Origin: Pseudomonas duriflava
GTDB lineage: Bacteria > Pseudomonadota > Gammaproteobacteria > Pseudomonadales > Pseudomonadaceae
Length of the DNA stretch: 64,000 nt
Assembly: GCF_007830155.1 (NCBI RefSeq)
Contig: NZ_VLKY01000014.1
Location: 32,051-96,050, forward strand
Direction: 5' to 3'
Part shown: piece by piece, positions 1 through 11,890 of the stretch
How the letters are laid out: every line of letters begins with the position of its first letter
How positions within the stretch are numbered: position 1 is the first letter of the stretch
Notes under the pieces: generated by a model
Told to the model about the DNA's origin: nothing
What the model saw: only the letters and a program-made list of their open reading frames with translations
Database searches by the model: none
Position numbers and translations under genes: made by a program

Positions 1-716
1 CCATGGGTGGCGTGATGACTCCGTTGATCGAAAAAAACACCACGATTCCAACCAAGAAGTCGCAGGTGTTTTCGACTGCTGACGACAACCAGAGCGCTGT
101 AACCATTCATGTGCTGCAGGGCGAGCGCAAGCAAGCGGCTCAAAACAAATCTCTAGGCAAGTTCGACTTGGCCGAGATTCCACCAGCACCGCGTGGTGTG
201 CCGCAGATTGAAGTGACATTCGACATCGATGCAAACGGTATTCTGCATGTGTCTGCAAAAGACAAGGCCACCGGCAAGCAGCAGTCGATTGTCATCAAGG
301 CATCCTCTGGTCTGTCGGAAGAAGAAATTCAGCAGATGGTGCGTGACGCGGAGGCTAATGCCGACGAAGATCGTAAGTTCGAGGAGCTGGTTACTACGCG
401 TAACCAAGCTGATGCCCTTGCACACGGAACTCGTAAAATGCTGACCGAGGCGGGCGATAAAGCTACAGCTGACGAAAAAGCCACCATTGAGAAGGCTATT
501 GGTGAGCTTGAAGCTGCCCTTAAGGGGGACGACAAGGATGCAATCGAAGCTAAGATGAGTGCTTTATCCCAGGCTTCCGCTCCGCTGGCTCAAAAGCTGT
601 ACGCTGAACAGCCTGCCCAGGGTGCCGACGGTGCCGCCAAAGCAGATGCTGGTAGCAAGCCAGCAGGCGACGACGTGGTGGATGCCGAGTTCGAAGAGGT
701 CAAGGACAATAAGTAA
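1..716 (+). CDS. dnaK: Chaperone protein DnaK (Hsp70), 3' part only
   Basis: This is the C-terminal part of the Hsp70 chaperone, an ATP-driven holdase/foldase that works with DnaJ and GrpE in the cytoplasm. The gene starts before the window; the first whole codon is at base 3. The visible part opens with the end of the nucleotide-binding domain/linker ([19 protein letters not shown]), then has the substrate-binding beta domain ([18 protein letters not shown]) and the helical lid. It ends in the acidic DnaK tail ([15 protein letters not shown]). About 237 residues remain of a family length near 640. The ATPase domain lies outside the window. dnaJ follows 116 bases downstream on the same strand, the usual dnaK-dnaJ arrangement. 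Confidence 0.97.
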   Translation, partial: MGGVMTPLIEKNTTIPTKKSQVFSTADDNQSAVTIHVLQGERKQAAQNKSLGKFDLAEIPPAPRGVPQIEVTFDIDANGILHVSAKDKATGKQQSIVIKASSGLSEEEIQQMVRDAEANADEDRKFEELVTTRNQADALAHGTRKMLTEAGDKATADEKATIEKAIGELEAALKGDDKDAIEAKMSALSQASAPLAQKLYAEQPAQGADGAAKADAGSKPAGDDVVDAEFEEVKDNK

Positions 717-736
717 GCCTTGCGCTTGCTTGAGCC

Positions 737-790
737 CTGGCAGGTCCGTGAGGCCTGCCAGATCCGCTACGCGGGAGCCTGCTCCCGCGT
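737..790. repeat. Two hairpins between dnaK and dnaJ
   Basis: Two inverted repeats stand side by side. The first pairs CTGGCAGG with CCTGCCAG (737-761). The second pairs CGCGGGAGC with GCTCCCGCG (about 770-789). Neither is followed by a T-run, so they look like intercistronic RNA processing or partial termination structures, or REP-like elements, rather than a strong terminator. Confidence 0.5.
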
Positions 791-832
791 TGGCGTGTCT
801 GGAGGGTTGAAAACTAGAGATGCAGGAAACTT

Positions 833-1966
833 ATGGCCAAGCGTGATTATTACGAGATTCTTGGTGTCGAACGCGGCGCTAGCGAGGCTGATTTAAAGAA
901 GGCCTACCGGCGTCTGGCGATGAAGTATCACCCGGACCGTAATCCGGGCGATAAGGCCGCCGAAGACAAATTTAAAGAGGCCAATGAGGCCTATGAGATC
1001 CTTTCCGATCCGGGCAAGCGATCCGCCTATGATCAATATGGTCATGCTGGAGTCGATCCCAGTATGGGCGCAGGTGGGTTTGGTGCGGGAGCAGGAGGCG
1101 CCAGCTTTTCCGATATCTTTGGAGATGTATTTAGCGATTTCTTTGGCAACGCTCGAGGCCCTGGCGGCCGCGGCGGTGCGCAGCGTGGCTCGGATCTCCG
1201 CTATACCCTGGATCTTGATCTGGAGGAGGCTGTACGCGGTACTAACGTAACCATTCGTGTACCCACCCTGGTAGGTTGTAAAACATGTGAAGGTTCTGGG
1301 GCCAAGCCTGGAACGTCGCCCACAACCTGTACGACCTGTGGTGGTATCGGTCAGGTCCGTATGCAGCAAGGCTTTTTCTCGGTGCAGCAGACCTGCCCGC
1401 GCTGCCATGGTACTGGCAAGGTAATCCCTGAGCCCTGCCAGACTTGTCATGGTCAGGGGCGTGTGGAAGAGCAAAAAACGCTGTCGGTCAAAGTGCCTGC
1501 TGGGGTAGATACAGGTGATCGAATCCGTTTGTCCGGTGAGGGCGAGGCGGGGACCATGGGCGGGCCGGCAGGCGATCTTTATGTTGTCGTCAATGTTCGT
1601 GAGCACCCTATTTTTCAGCGTGATGGCAAGCATTTGTATTGCGAAGTGCCAATCAGCTTTGCCGATGCTGCTCTTGGGGGTGAGCTGGAAGTGCCTACAC
1701 TCGATGGACGCGTCAAGTTAAAAATTCCTGAAGCGACCCAAACGGGTAAGCTGTTCCGTCTGCGTGGCAAGGGTGTTGTGCCTGTGCGAGGTGGCGGTGC
1801 GGGTGATTTGATGTGTCGTGTGGTAATAGAAACGCCGGTCAATTTGGATAAGCGCCAGCGGGAGTTGCTCGAAGAGTTCCGTAAAACACTACAAGACAAC
1901 TCATCACATTCACCGCGTGCCAGTGGCTGGTTCGATGGTATGAAACGTTTCTTTGGCGACCTTTAA
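833..1966 (+). CDS. dnaJ: Chaperone protein DnaJ (Hsp40)
   Basis: Type I Hsp40 co-chaperone of 377 residues. It delivers clients to DnaK and stimulates DnaK ATPase activity. The domains are in canonical order: a J domain with the HPD triad ([11 protein letters not shown], residues about 30-40), a Gly/Phe-rich stretch (about 75-120), and four CxxCxGxG zinc-binding repeats ([32 protein letters not shown]). The two beta-sandwich substrate-binding domains follow. The ATG at 833 follows an AGGAAAC ribosome-binding site. Length and motifs are complete and nothing looks damaged. Confidence 0.98.
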   Translation: MAKRDYYEILGVERGASEADLKKAYRRLAMKYHPDRNPGDKAAEDKFKEANEAYEILSDPGKRSAYDQYGHAGVDPSMGAGGFGAGAGGASFSDIFGDVFSDFFGNARGPGGRGGAQRGSDLRYTLDLDLEEAVRGTNVTIRVPTLVGCKTCEGSGAKPGTSPTTCTTCGGIGQVRMQQGFFSVQQTCPRCHGTGKVIPEPCQTCHGQGRVEEQKTLSVKVPAGVDTGDRIRLSGEGEAGTMGGPAGDLYVVVNVREHPIFQRDGKHLYCEVPISFADAALGGELEVPTLDGRVKLKIPEATQTGKLFRLRGKGVVPVRGGGAGDLMCRVVIETPVNLDKRQRELLEEFRKTLQDNSSHSPRASGWFDGMKRFFGDL

Positions 1967-2833
<867 letters not shown>

Positions 2834-3029
2834 TTACTTATAGAGGGCGTGCTGCTGTTGTTTCTTTCTTCGCATGACTCTCGGGCTTGAAAGCGTAGTT
2901 CTGTTCTGGTTTCTGCTTAAGGCAACGAACCGATAAACGCAACACAGTTGTTCTGGAGTTTTTGCTTAAGTTTCCGTATCATGCAGCTTTAGTGTGTCCA
3001 CTAAAGCCAGCGCAGCCAGAATCATTATA

Positions 3030-3070
3030 AAAAGCGGGATGACTGTTCATACGTCATCCCGCTTTTTTAC
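3030..3070. terminator. Rho-independent terminator upstream of carA
   Basis: A perfect stem pairs GCGGGATGAC with GTCATCCCGC, followed by TTTTTT and preceded by AAAAA, so it could act in both directions. It lies after dapB and 40 bases before the carA start. It either ends the dapB transcript or forms part of the carA leader. A smaller hairpin (CTTTAGT/ACTAAAG, about 2986-3006) lies just before it. Confidence 0.85.
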
Positions 3071-3111
3071 AACCTGCGTTTGCCTCTTCAGACTAGATTT
3101 TGGGAGGTCTC

Positions 3112-4248
3112 TTGACTAAGCCAGCCATTCTCGCCCTTGCCGATGGCACCATTTTTCGCGGTGAGTCCATCGGTGCCGACGGCCTGACAGTCGGTGAGGT
3201 GGTGTTCAATACCGCTATGACCGGCTATCAGGAAATTCTTACCGACCCCTCTTATGCCAAACAGCTTGTAACATTAACCTATCCTCATATTGGCAATACT
3301 GGGACGACATCAGAGGATCAAGAAGCTAATCGCGTCTGGGCTTCTGGCCTGATTATTCGTGACTTACCGCTAGTTGCTAGCAACTGGCGTAACAAGCAGT
3401 CCTTGTCCGATTACTTGAAAGAAAATGGAACGGTTGCCATCGCTGGAATCGATACCCGCAAGCTAACCCGTATCCTTCGGGAGAAGGGAGCGCAGAATGG
3501 TTGCATTCTGGCAGGTGACAATATCAGTGAAGAGCAGGCGCTTGAAGCTGCTCGTGTCTTTCCTGGCCTCAAGGGAATGGATTTGGCCAAAGAGGTCTCT
3601 GTTAAGACTGCTTACGAGTGGCGTCACTCGGTCTGGAATCTAGAGAGCGATAGCGCTCCGGAAATTCCGGGTGATCAGCTGCCTTATCATGTCGTAGCCT
3701 TCGATTACGGTGTGAAATACAACATTCTTCGTATGCTGGTAGCGCGCGGTTGCCGTGTCACAGTGCTTCCTGCTCAAACGCCTGCTAGTGAAGCGCTGGC
3801 CCTGAATCCTGACGGTATTTTCCTGGCCAATGGTCCAGGGGATCCCGAGCCTTGTGATTATGCAATCAAGGCAATTCAGGAAGTTCTCGAGACCGATGTT
3901 CCGGTTTTTGGTATCTGCCTTGGACATCAGCTATTGGCGCTGGCTTCCGGTGCCCGGACTGTAAAAATGCCCAATGGTCATCATGGGGCAAATCATCCGG
4001 TTCAGGACTTGGATACAGGTGTCGTAATGATTACCAGTCAGAACCATGGCTTTGCTGTGGATGAGTCAACCCTGCCAGGCAATGTCCGAGCGACTCATAA
4101 ATCCTTGTTTGACGGTACTCTCCAAGGGATTGAGCGTACGGACAAAGTAGCCTTTAGTTTCCAGGGGCACCCTGAGGCAAGCCCAGGGCCGCATGATGTG
4201 GCGCCTTTGTTCGACCGTTTCATCAGCGCCATGGCGGCACGGCAGTAA
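3112..4248 (+). CDS. carA: Carbamoyl-phosphate synthase small subunit (TTG start)
   Basis: Glutaminase subunit of carbamoyl phosphate synthase. It hydrolyses glutamine and channels ammonia to CarB for arginine and pyrimidine synthesis. The N-terminal CarA domain ([17 protein letters not shown]) is followed by a class I glutamine amidotransferase domain with the nucleophile Cys in FGICLGHQ and the catalytic His/Glu in [11 protein letters not shown] place the start at TTG 3112. GGGAGG lies just upstream, the next residues are [11 protein letters not shown], and the resulting 378-residue length matches the family. From memory, P. aeruginosa carA also uses a TTG start. An upstream ATG at 3100 would overlap the ribosome-binding site. 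Confidence 0.95.
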   Translation: MTKPAILALADGTIFRGESIGADGLTVGEVVFNTAMTGYQEILTDPSYAKQLVTLTYPHIGNTGTTSEDQEANRVWASGLIIRDLPLVASNWRNKQSLSDYLKENGTVAIAGIDTRKLTRILREKGAQNGCILAGDNISEEQALEAARVFPGLKGMDLAKEVSVKTAYEWRHSVWNLESDSAPEIPGDQLPYHVVAFDYGVKYNILRMLVARGCRVTVLPAQTPASEALALNPDGIFLANGPGDPEPCDYAIKAIQEVLETDVPVFGICLGHQLLALASGARTVKMPNGHHGANHPVQDLDTGVVMITSQNHGFAVDESTLPGNVRATHKSLFDGTLQGIERTDKVAFSFQGHPEASPGPHDVAPLFDRFISAMAARQ

Positions 4249-4251
4249 GAA

Positions 4252-4908
4252 ATGACGTTATCGGAGTTGGGCATTACTGACATAGGCACTTATGTCTTGG
4301 GGGTAATACTGGTTGTATTGTTGCCAGGCCCCAACTCCTTATTCGTACTGTCTTCTTCGGTCCGGCGCGGTGTTTTTACAGGCTATCAGGCTGCTTGCGG
4401 TGTCTTTTTAGGGGATGCGATATTGATGCTGCTGTCAGCCTTAGGTGTAGCTTCGCTCCTGAAAACCGAGCCCTGGTTTTTTATAGGGCTTAAATACTTG
4501 GGGGCACTGTATCTACTCTATCTGGGCATTGGCATGCTTCGTGGCGCTTGGCGTCAGTTGCAGGAGGTGCCGGGCTCGATAAGGCAGATTGCGGAGGGCG
4601 AGACCCACCGGCCCTTTAGAAAAGCCCTCTTGCTGAGCTTGTCGAATCCAAAGGCCATTTTATTTTTTGTGTCCTTCTTCATACAGTTTGTCGATCCAGG
4701 TTATGCCTACCCAGGATTGGCGTTTGGGGTTCTCGGGCTGATTCTGGAAGTGATCAGCGCGATCTACCTCAGTTTTTTGATCCTTGCCGGCGTGCATTTG
4801 GCGGCTTGGTTCCGCCAGCGGCGACGCTTGGCAGCTGGCGCCAATAGCGGCGTCGGCGCACTGTTCGTTGGTTTCGGCGTGAAACTGGCGACCGCAACTC
4901 TGACTTGA
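4252..4908 (+). CDS. LysE/RhtB-family amino acid exporter, LeuE-like
   Basis: Inner-membrane exporter of 218 residues, belonging to the LysE/RhtB family and resembling the leucine exporter LeuE (YeaS). It shows about six hydrophobic segments, an early [11 protein letters not shown] signature (family PGP motif) near residues 24-34, and the conserved SNPKAILFF motif near 130. It starts three bases after the carA stop and ends 19 bases before carB, so it sits inside the carAB operon. From memory, the same inserted gene occurs between carA and carB in P. aeruginosa. The substrate cannot be fixed from sequence. Confidence 0.85.
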   Translation: MTLSELGITDIGTYVLGVILVVLLPGPNSLFVLSSSVRRGVFTGYQAACGVFLGDAILMLLSALGVASLLKTEPWFFIGLKYLGALYLLYLGIGMLRGAWRQLQEVPGSIRQIAEGETHRPFRKALLLSLSNPKAILFFVSFFIQFVDPGYAYPGLAFGVLGLILEVISAIYLSFLILAGVHLAAWFRQRRRLAAGANSGVGALFVGFGVKLATATLT

Positions 4909-4927
4909 TTACTGCAACGAGAATCCC

Positions 4928-7900
4928 ATGCCCAAGCGTACAGACATAAAGAGCATCCTGATCCTCGGTGCCGGCCCCATCGTCATCGGCCAGGCCTGCG
5001 AATTCGATTACTCCGGTGCCCAGGCCTGTAAGGCCCTGCGAGAAGAGGGCTTCCGTGTCATTTTGGTGAACTCCAATCCGGCGACCATCATGACTGACCC
5101 AGCGATGGCGGATGCGACCTATATCGAGCCTATTAAGTGGGCTACGGTTGCCAAAATCATCGAAAAGGAGCGCCCCGATGCGCTGTTGCCCACCATGGGC
5201 GGCCAAACCGCATTGAACTGCGCGCTTGATTTGGAGCGCCACGGGGTGCTGGAAAAATTTGGTGTCGAAATGATTGGCGCCAACGCTGACACTATCGATA
5301 AGGCTGAAGATCGCTCGCGCTTTGATAAGGCCATGCGTGATATCGGTCTGGCATGTCCTCGCTCCGGTATTGCTCATAGCATGGAAGAAGCATACAGCGT
5401 GCTGGAGATGGTCGGCTTCCCCTGCATCATCCGCCCCTCGTTCACCATGGGTGGTAGTGGCGGCGGTATTGCTTATAACCGTGAAGAGTTTGAAGAAATC
5501 TGTCTGCGCGGCTTGGATCTTTCTCCGACCAAAGAACTGCTGATTGATGAGTCCTTGATAGGCTGGAAAGAGTACGAGATGGAAGTGGTCCGGGATAAGA
5601 AGGACAACTGCATTATCGTTTGCTCAATTGAAAACTTCGACCCCATGGGCGTTCATACCGGTGACTCGATTACCGTCGCTCCTGCACAAACGCTAACTGA
5701 TAAGGAATATCAAATCATGCGTAACGCCTCACTGGCGGTGCTGCGTGAGATTGGTGTCGAGACGGGTGGTTCGAATGTCCAGTTCGGAATTTGCCCGAAC
5801 ACAGGGCGTATGGTTGTTATCGAGATGAATCCGCGAGTCAGCCGCTCTTCAGCTCTGGCTTCTAAGGCAACAGGATTCCCGATTGCTAAAATCGCCGCCA
5901 AGTTGGCTGTAGGTTATACGCTGGATGAGCTGCAAAACGACATTACAGGTGGTCGTACACCAGCATCGTTCGAGCCTGCTATTGACTATGTAGTTACTAA
6001 GATCCCACGTTTTGCCTTTGAAAAGTTTCCAAAGGCTGATGCCCGTCTTACCACCCAGATGAAGTCGGTAGGGGAAGTAATGGCCATTGGCCGGACATTC
6101 CAGGAGTCAGTTCAGAAGGCACTGCGTGGTCTGGAAGTAGGCGTAAATGGTTTTGATCCCAAGCTGGATCCAGAAAATCCTGAAGCGGACAGTATTCTTA
6201 AGCGTGAGCTGACTGTGCCGGGAGCCGAGCGAATTTGGTATGTGGGCGATGCCTTCCGTCGCGGTCTAACAGTAGAGCGCGTATTCGAGCTTACCAAGAT
6301 TGATCCATGGTTTCTGGTGCAGATCGAAGACCTTATAAAGGATGAAGAAAAAGTTAAAACTTTGGGTTTGGCCGATATTGACCGTAACCTGATGTGGAAG
6401 CTCAAGCGTAAAGGCTTTTCTGACGCGCGTTTGGCCAAGCTGCTCGGTGTAACCGAGAAGAGCTTGCGTCGTCACCGTTACAAGTTGGATGTTCTGCCTG
6501 TTTACAAACGTGTTGATACCTGTGCGGCCGAATTTGCGACCGATACCGCTTACATGTATTCAACGTACGAGGAAGAGTGTGAGGCCAACCCATCGGACCG
6601 TGACAAAATCATGGTTATTGGGGGTGGCCCTAATAGAATCGGCCAAGGTATTGAGTTCGACTATTGCTGTGTACATGCCGCTTTGGCTATGCGCGAGGAT
6701 GGTTATGAAACCATCATGGTCAACTGTAACCCCGAAACCGTTTCAACTGACTATGACACCTCGGACCGTCTGTATTTCGAGCCGGTTACTCTAGAAGATG
6801 TTCTAGAAATCGTGCGTGTCGAGAAGCCGAAGGGCGTTATCGTTCAGTTCGGTGGCCAGACACCTTTGAAGCTGGCGCGTGCGCTGGAAGAGGCGGGTGT
6901 ACCTATTATTGGTACAAGTCCAGATGCTATCGACCGTGCTGAAGACCGTGAGCGGTTCCAGCAAATGATCGAGCGTCTAAATCTGCGGCAGCCGCCAAAC
7001 GCTACGGCACGTAGCGAAGAGGAGGCCATTGCAGGTGCTAAGCGGATTGGCTATCCCTTGGTCGTACGTCCCTCTTATGTGCTGGGTGGGCGTGCGATGG
7101 AAATTGTTTATGAAGAGGACGAGCTTAAGCGCTATATGCGTGAGGCCGTACAGGTTTCTAACGATAGCCCGGTCTTGCTTGATCATTTCCTCAATTGCGC
7201 TATTGAGGTCGATGCTGATGCGGTGTGTGATGGTAAGGATGTAGTGATTGGCGCCATCATGCAGCATATCGAACAGGCCGGTATACATTCGGGAGATTCT
7301 GCATGCTCCTTGCCGCCGTACTCGCTGCCTGCTCATATTCAAGATGAAATGCGTGAGCAGATCCGTAAGATGGCGCTTGAGTTAGGCGTGGTCGGCTTAA
7401 TGAACGTGCAGTTGGCCCTGCAAGGTGAGGATGTTTACGTTCTTGAAGTAAATCCTCGTGCATCGCGTACAGTGCCCTTTGTATCTAAGTGTATTGGCGT
7501 GTCCTTGGCTAAGGTCGCCGCACGCATCATGGCTGGGAAAACGCTCGAAGAGATCGGGTTTACTAAGGAAATCATTCCGCCTTACTTCAGCGTCAAGGAA
7601 GCGGTATTCCCCTTCGCTAAATTCCCAGGCGTTGACCCTATACTTGGCCCTGAAATGAAGTCGACCGGCGAAGTCATGGGGGTGGGTGATAGCTTTGCTG
7701 AGGCGTTCTCCAAGTCGCAATTAGGCGCCAGTGAGATACTGCCAACCGGCGGCTGTGCCTTTATTAGCGTGCGCGACGATGACAAGCCTTTTGTGGCTGA
7801 TGTCGCTCGTGATTTGATTAATTTAGGATTCGAAGTCGTAGCCACAGCGGGTACAGCGCGTATAGTTGAGGCGGCAGGTCTTCCAGTGCGCCGTGTGAAT

Positions 7901-8149
7901 AAGGTGACTGAAGGACGTCCCCACGTAGTTGATATGATCAAAAATGATGAAATCACTTTAATTATAAATACTACTGAAGGGCGTCAGTCAATTGCAGACT
8001 CCTATTCGATTCGACGCAATGCCTTGCAGCACAAGATTTGCTGCACAACTACCCTTGCAGGAGGGCAGGCAATTTGTGAAGCTTTGAAGTTTGGTGCGGA
8101 AAAAACCGTACGTCGACTTCAAGATCTACATGCGGGAATTCAGGCATGA
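4928..8149 (+). CDS. carB: Carbamoyl-phosphate synthase large subunit
   Basis: Synthetase subunit that makes carbamoyl phosphate from bicarbonate, CarA-derived ammonia and two ATP. It has 1073 residues with the characteristic internal duplication. The first half opens with [20 protein letters not shown] and the second with [20 protein letters not shown], each heading an ATP-grasp module. A C-terminal MGS-like allosteric domain (about residue 940 on: [20 protein letters not shown]) would bind UMP/ornithine-type effectors. It is full length. Its TGA overlaps the greA start (ATGA). Confidence 0.98.
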   Translation: MPKRTDIKSILILGAGPIVIGQACEFDYSGAQACKALREEGFRVILVNSNPATIMTDPAMADATYIEPIKWATVAKIIEKERPDALLPTMGGQTALNCALDLERHGVLEKFGVEMIGANADTIDKAEDRSRFDKAMRDIGLACPRSGIAHSMEEAYSVLEMVGFPCIIRPSFTMGGSGGGIAYNREEFEEICLRGLDLSPTKELLIDESLIGWKEYEMEVVRDKKDNCIIVCSIENFDPMGVHTGDSITVAPAQTLTDKEYQIMRNASLAVLREIGVETGGSNVQFGICPNTGRMVVIEMNPRVSRSSALASKATGFPIAKIAAKLAVGYTLDELQNDITGGRTPASFEPAIDYVVTKIPRFAFEKFPKADARLTTQMKSVGEVMAIGRTFQESVQKALRGLEVGVNGFDPKLDPENPEADSILKRELTVPGAERIWYVGDAFRRGLTVERVFELTKIDPWFLVQIEDLIKDEEKVKTLGLADIDRNLMWKLKRKGFSDARLAKLLGVTEKSLRRHRYKLDVLPVYKRVDTCAAEFATDTAYMYSTYEEECEANPSDRDKIMVIGGGPNRIGQGIEFDYCCVHAALAMREDGYETIMVNCNPETVSTDYDTSDRLYFEPVTLEDVLEIVRVEKPKGVIVQFGGQTPLKLARALEEAGVPIIGTSPDAIDRAEDRERFQQMIERLNLRQPPNATARSEEEAIAGAKRIGYPLVVRPSYVLGGRAMEIVYEEDELKRYMREAVQVSNDSPVLLDHFLNCAIEVDADAVCDGKDVVIGAIMQHIEQAGIHSGDSACSLPPYSLPAHIQDEMREQIRKMALELGVVGLMNVQLALQGEDVYVLEVNPRASRTVPFVSKCIGVSLAKVAARIMAGKTLEEIGFTKEIIPPYFSVKEAVFPFAKFPGVDPILGPEMKSTGEVMGVGDSFAEAFSKSQLGASEILPTGGCAFISVRDDDKPFVADVARDLINLGFEVVATAGTARIVEAAGLPVRRVNKVTEGRPHVVDMIKNDEITLIINTTEGRQSIADSYSIRRNALQHKICCTTTLAGGQAICEALKFGAEKTVRRLQDLHAGIQA

Positions 8150-8622
8150 ATAAATACCCTATGACGGTCCAGGGCGCACGCGCCCTGGAAGAGGAGCTGA
8201 AGCACCTCAAAACCGAATTGCGTCCGCAAATAACCCAGGCTATTGCGGAAGCGCGTGAGCTTGGTGATCTTAAGGAAAACGCTGAATACCATGCTGCACG
8301 TGAGCAGCAGGGTATGGTTGAGGCGCGTATTCGAGATATAGAGGGACGTTTATCTAACGCCCAAATTATTGATGTGACGGCCATTCCTCATACTGGAAAA
8401 GTAATTTTCGGGACGACTGTCGAGATAGCCAATGTCGAGACGGATGAGTCAGTTGTCTATCAGATCGTAGGTGATGATGAGGCTGATATTAAGGCAGGAA
8501 AACTATCCGTTAGTTCGCCTATTGCTCGAGCCTTGATTGGTAAAGAGGAAGGTGATGCCGTGACAGTGAAAACACCAAGCGGTGATGTTGAATACGAAAT
8601 CGTTGAAGTTCGTCACGTCTAG
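8146..8622 (+). CDS. greA: Transcription elongation factor GreA
   Basis: Stimulates RNA polymerase to cleave backtracked transcripts through its secondary channel. It has 158 residues, the family norm. An N-terminal antiparallel coiled coil (about residues 1-75) carries the acidic tip ([18 protein letters not shown]). It is followed by the C-terminal FKBP-like domain ([21 protein letters not shown]). The ATG overlaps the carB stop by four bases, so translation is probably coupled. A hairpin terminator follows. Confidence 0.97.
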   Translation: MNKYPMTVQGARALEEELKHLKTELRPQITQAIAEARELGDLKENAEYHAAREQQGMVEARIRDIEGRLSNAQIIDVTAIPHTGKVIFGTTVEIANVETDESVVYQIVGDDEADIKAGKLSVSSPIARALIGKEEGDAVTVKTPSGDVEYEIVEVRHV

Positions 8623-8639
8623 TTGACGACGTTGATGAG

Positions 8640-8666
8640 AGGGCGCGCCAAGCTGCTGCGCCCTTT
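8640..8666 (+). terminator. Terminator after greA
   Basis: The stem AGGGCGC/GCGCCCT, with a loop of about 11 bases, is followed by TT and mixed bases. It is placed 18 bases after the greA stop. The U-tract is short, so efficiency is uncertain. Confidence 0.65.
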
Positions 8667-8754
8667 CAGTTACATTGTGTAATTGACTAAATCAGAGCAT
8701 TTGAGGTTTTCGCCGTAACGCCTTTCATATACACATATCCTAATAGAATAAGCA

Positions 8755-9066
8755 TTAAAGGCTGTAACGGACAACATTCGATAACGAGCGGTTTTGTTGA
8801 GCTGCTTTGCGGTAAACGAGAGCCATTTTCCCAATGGTTTGGACTAGTTCGCATTTTGCAGCCTGGCACATTTCATCCATGAGCTTGCGGCGATCCTCGC
8901 GCTCAGCCAAATTGAACTTGACTTTTATTAGCTCGTGATCATTCAGTGCCCGCTCAAGTTCTGCCTGTACACCTTCATTAAGGCCATTTTCACCTACAAT
9001 TAATACAGGCTTTAAATGGTGGCCGATAGATTTGAATCGCTTTTTCTGCTCTTGATTGAGCGTCAT
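8755..9066 (-). CDS. yhbY: YhbY/CRM-domain RNA-binding protein
   Basis: Small CRM-domain protein of 103 residues that associates with pre-50S ribosomal subunits. The family signature is visible: LNQEQKKRFKSIGHHLKPV, the GxxG-type loop VGENGLNEG, HELIKVKF, and the C-terminal LVQTIGKMALVYRKA. I chose the start at 9066 (MTLNQEQ), the family start, over an upstream in-frame ATG at 9090. It is divergent from the rlmE pseudogene and ftsH. In relatives it faces an intact rlmE, another 50S maturation gene. Confidence 0.93.
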   Translation of the reverse strand: MTLNQEQKKRFKSIGHHLKPVLIVGENGLNEGVQAELERALNDHELIKVKFNLAEREDRRKLMDEMCQAAKCELVQTIGKMALVYRKAAQQNRSLSNVVRYSL

Positions 9067-9142
9067 AATTGAACCCCAGGGAAAAGGCACCTAGTTTACC
9101 CGAGCAAGTAGGCGCCGCCCAGGAAAACGAGACGAGGTAGGA

Positions 9143-9775
9143 GAGGCTTGATCTAAAGCCTAGCGTTGTTGGTTAAATAAGTATTTCGATAACCCTTATC
9201 TGAATCTAGTGCAAAAATATCTATTGCTTTGGCTTGAGCTGCAAACTGCTCGGGAGGTAGGAAAAGGGTTGCTTGTTGCGTCCGAGAATGACTGTTATAG
9301 ATCCTGACCTGAGGAGCGCCAAGCAACTGATGACTAGTAAATGACAGGTTGTCAGCCGAGTAATTGCTAAAAAGGCGCATTATTGCTTCGGATATTCTAG
9401 CTATGAATACCATTCCCGATGTCAATTTTATTCAGGGAGGTCTTACTTACGATTCTGTTTTGCGCAAGCTCTCAAGGCGATAGATGGGCTCCCTTAGGCC
9501 TTGTGATTTTCGACATGGCCCCAATATGTGGGACTCAAGTATTGTGAACAACCGAAAGCCATATATTGATGTGAGCTAACACTGGGATTTCCTTCGATGT
9601 GTACTTCGTCTTGGTGGCAATTTTTTGATCGAAGTATTTCAAAAGTGAAGGGTTCGATAGCTATCTGAAGCTGGAGCGTGAAAACTTCGGTATAAAGTAA
9701 ACATGCTCAAGCCCTTTGCTTAGTGAGGCTGATAGAGGAAATGTATTCACTGGCATGAGGCTTTAAAGGTCACGT
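9143..9775 (+). pseudogene. rlmE: Decayed 23S rRNA 2'-O-methyltransferase RlmE (FtsJ/RrmJ)
   Basis: In relatives an intact rlmE sits here, between yhbY and ftsH. This stretch encodes no long ORF, but its three forward frames together retrace the whole enzyme. Seen in order: SKA*RCWLNKYFDNPYLN (from 9146; stops at 9149 and 9161), then after a frame change SCKLLGR*EKG and RPRMTVID. Next come RRIIASDILAMNTIPDVN and FIQGG (about 9375-9440), LVIFDMAP (about 9500), and CVLRLGGNFLIEVFQK. Then GFDSYLKLEREN, KVNMLKPF and EEMYSLA*GFKG. These match the family pattern RPGMTVVDLGAAPGG, ASDI, IPDV, DMAPN, GGDFLIK and GFDQY. Several in-frame stops and frameshifts, a damaged SAM-binding GAAPGG (now GAPSN*) and a lost start codon show old decay. 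The intact enzyme would methylate U2552 of 23S rRNA. Confidence 0.92.
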
Positions 9776-9958
9776 GCAATGGGTATGCAACAGCAGACTG
9801 TTTCTAAAGTCTCAGTTAAAGTGAAGATGATAGGATGCGTCTCATAAAGCGTTACAGACGGCCGCTGCCCAGCGCTAGCGTAGTGTAGTAACTTACCGGT
9901 CAATAGCCGGTTTCGATATTAACGGTTCCGAGGCGAAACCGGCTCAGAGGGTAGTCAA

Positions 9959-11884
9959 TTGAACGATATGGCAAAGAATCTAATTCTGTGGCTCATCATC
10001 GCGGCGGTGCTGGTCACGGTGATGAATAATTTCTCCAGCCCAAACGAGCCGCAAACGCTCAACTATTCCGACTTTATCCAGCAGGTCAAGGATGGTCAGG
10101 TAGAGCGCGTTACTGTAGATGGCTACGTTATCACGGGTAAGCATCGTGGTGGCGATACCTTCAAGACTGTTCGTCCTGCGATACAGGACAATGGTTTGAT
10201 CGGTGACTTGGTCAATAATAACGTGACGATTGAAGGCAAATTGCCCGAGCAGCAGAGCATTTGGACTCAACTGCTTGTAGCTAGCTTTCCCATTCTAGTA
10301 ATCATCGCGGTGTTCATGTTCTTCATGCGCCAGATGCAGGGGGGCGCTGGCGGCCGCGGTGGCCCTATGAGTTTTGGTAAGAGTAAAGCTAGATTGCTGT
10401 CTGAGGATCAAGTTAGAACTACTTTTGCTGACGTGGCAGGTTGCGATGAGGCAAAAGAAGAAGTTACCGAGCTAGTTGAATTTTTGCGTGACCCTGGCAA
10501 GTTTCAGCGCCTCGGCGGACGTATTCCGCGTGGTGTTCTGATGGTTGGGCCGCCTGGTACAGGTAAGACGCTGTTGGCTAAAGCTGTTGCCGGTGAAGCC
10601 AAAGTGCCTTTCTTTACTATTTCCGGATCTGATTTTGTTGAGATGTTTGTTGGTGTAGGCGCTAGCCGCGTACGTGACATGTTTGATCAGGCCAAAAAAC
10701 ATGCGCCTTGCATCATCTTTATTGACGAAATTGACGCGGTCGGTCGCCATCGTGGTGCTGGCATGGGTGGCGGGCATGATGAACGTGAGCAGACACTAAA
10801 CCAGTTGCTCGTTGAGATGGACGGTTTTGAGATGAACGATGGCATCATCGTCATCGCAGCTACTAACCGCCCAGATGTGCTGGATCCAGCATTATTACGT
10901 CCTGGACGATTCGATCGGCAAGTAGTTGTAGGGCTTCCCGACATTCGTGGCCGCGAGCAGATCCTCAAGGTACATATGCGTAAAGTGCCAATGGGGGAGC
11001 GTGTCGATGCAGGCGTCATTGCCCGTGGTACTCCAGGGTTCTCCGGTGCTGATCTTGCAAACTTAGTCAATGAAGCTTCTTTGTTTGCTGCAAGATCTAA
11101 TAAGCGCACTGTTGATATGCGTGAGTTTGAGTTGGCAAAAGACAAGATCATGATGGGTGCTGAGCGTAAAACCATGGTCATGTCAGAAAAAGAAAAGCGA
11201 AACACCGCTTATCATGAGGCTGGTCACGCTATCGTAGGGCGGTTGGTGCCTGAGCATGATCCTGTCTATAAGGTATCGATTATTCCTCGTGGCCGTGCGC
11301 TGGGCGTTACCATGTTCTTGCCTGAGGAAGATCGCTATAGCTTGTCCAAGCGAGCCTTGGAAAGTCAAATTTGTTCCTTGTTTGGTGGTCGAATTGCTGA
11401 GGAAATGACCCTTGGTTTTGAGGGGGTCACGACAGGAGCTTCAAACGACATCATGCGTGCAACGCAACTGGCCCGAAACATGGTAACTAAGTGGGGCTTA
11501 TCAGAAAAACTAGGGCCTTTGCTTTACGGCGAAGAAGAAAGCGAGAGCTTCTTGGGTCGTGGTGCTGGAGGCGGTAGCGGTAGCATGTCTGGTGAGACTG
11601 CAAAAGAAATTGATTTAGAAATTCGCCGTATTATTAATGACTGTTACAGTACGGCAAAGCGTTTGCTCGACGAAAATCGGGACAAGCTTGAAATGATGGC
11701 AGATGCGCTCATGAAGTATGAGACGATCGACTCGGATCAGATTAATGACATCATGTCGGGGCGTATCCCTCGTGAACCGCGTGATTGGCAAGGGGGTTCT
11801 GGGCCAACTGATGCTAGTGCGGGTACACAAGGTGATAACAGCCGTCCGGAGGCTCCCATCGGTGGGCCTGCTGGCGAGCATTAA
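9959..11884 (+). CDS. ftsH: ATP-dependent zinc metalloprotease FtsH
   Basis: Membrane-anchored AAA+ protease that degrades misfolded membrane proteins and regulators. It has 641 residues. There are two N-terminal membrane segments (about residues 7-23 and 105-125) flanking a periplasmic loop. The AAA domain has Walker A GPPGTGKT (about 197), Walker [12 protein letters not shown] and the SRH. The zinc protease motif is HEAGH (about 418). The TTG at 9959 sits 7-8 bases after GAGGG; the ATG at 9968 (MAKNLILW) is an alternative three codons in. folP follows after six bases. The promoter is probably in 9776-9958, downstream of the dead rlmE. Confidence 0.97.
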   Translation: MNDMAKNLILWLIIAAVLVTVMNNFSSPNEPQTLNYSDFIQQVKDGQVERVTVDGYVITGKHRGGDTFKTVRPAIQDNGLIGDLVNNNVTIEGKLPEQQSIWTQLLVASFPILVIIAVFMFFMRQMQGGAGGRGGPMSFGKSKARLLSEDQVRTTFADVAGCDEAKEEVTELVEFLRDPGKFQRLGGRIPRGVLMVGPPGTGKTLLAKAVAGEAKVPFFTISGSDFVEMFVGVGASRVRDMFDQAKKHAPCIIFIDEIDAVGRHRGAGMGGGHDEREQTLNQLLVEMDGFEMNDGIIVIAATNRPDVLDPALLRPGRFDRQVVVGLPDIRGREQILKVHMRKVPMGERVDAGVIARGTPGFSGADLANLVNEASLFAARSNKRTVDMREFELAKDKIMMGAERKTMVMSEKEKRNTAYHEAGHAIVGRLVPEHDPVYKVSIIPRGRALGVTMFLPEEDRYSLSKRALESQICSLFGGRIAEEMTLGFEGVTTGASNDIMRATQLARNMVTKWGLSEKLGPLLYGEEESESFLGRGAGGGSGSMSGETAKEIDLEIRRIINDCYSTAKRLLDENRDKLEMMADALMKYETIDSDQINDIMSGRIPREPRDWQGGSGPTDASAGTQGDNSRPEAPIGGPAGEH

Positions 11885-11890
11885 TCTGCA

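Noticed and set aside
893..1633. 246-codon minus-strand open frame
   Set aside because: Fully opposite dnaJ, with no ribosome-binding site and no family likeness.
9153..9425. Minus-strand 90-codon open frame between yhbY and ftsH
   Set aside because: It is antisense to the rlmE pseudogene, whose family residues are seen on the plus strand. The minus-strand protein resembles nothing I know and has no clear ribosome-binding site.
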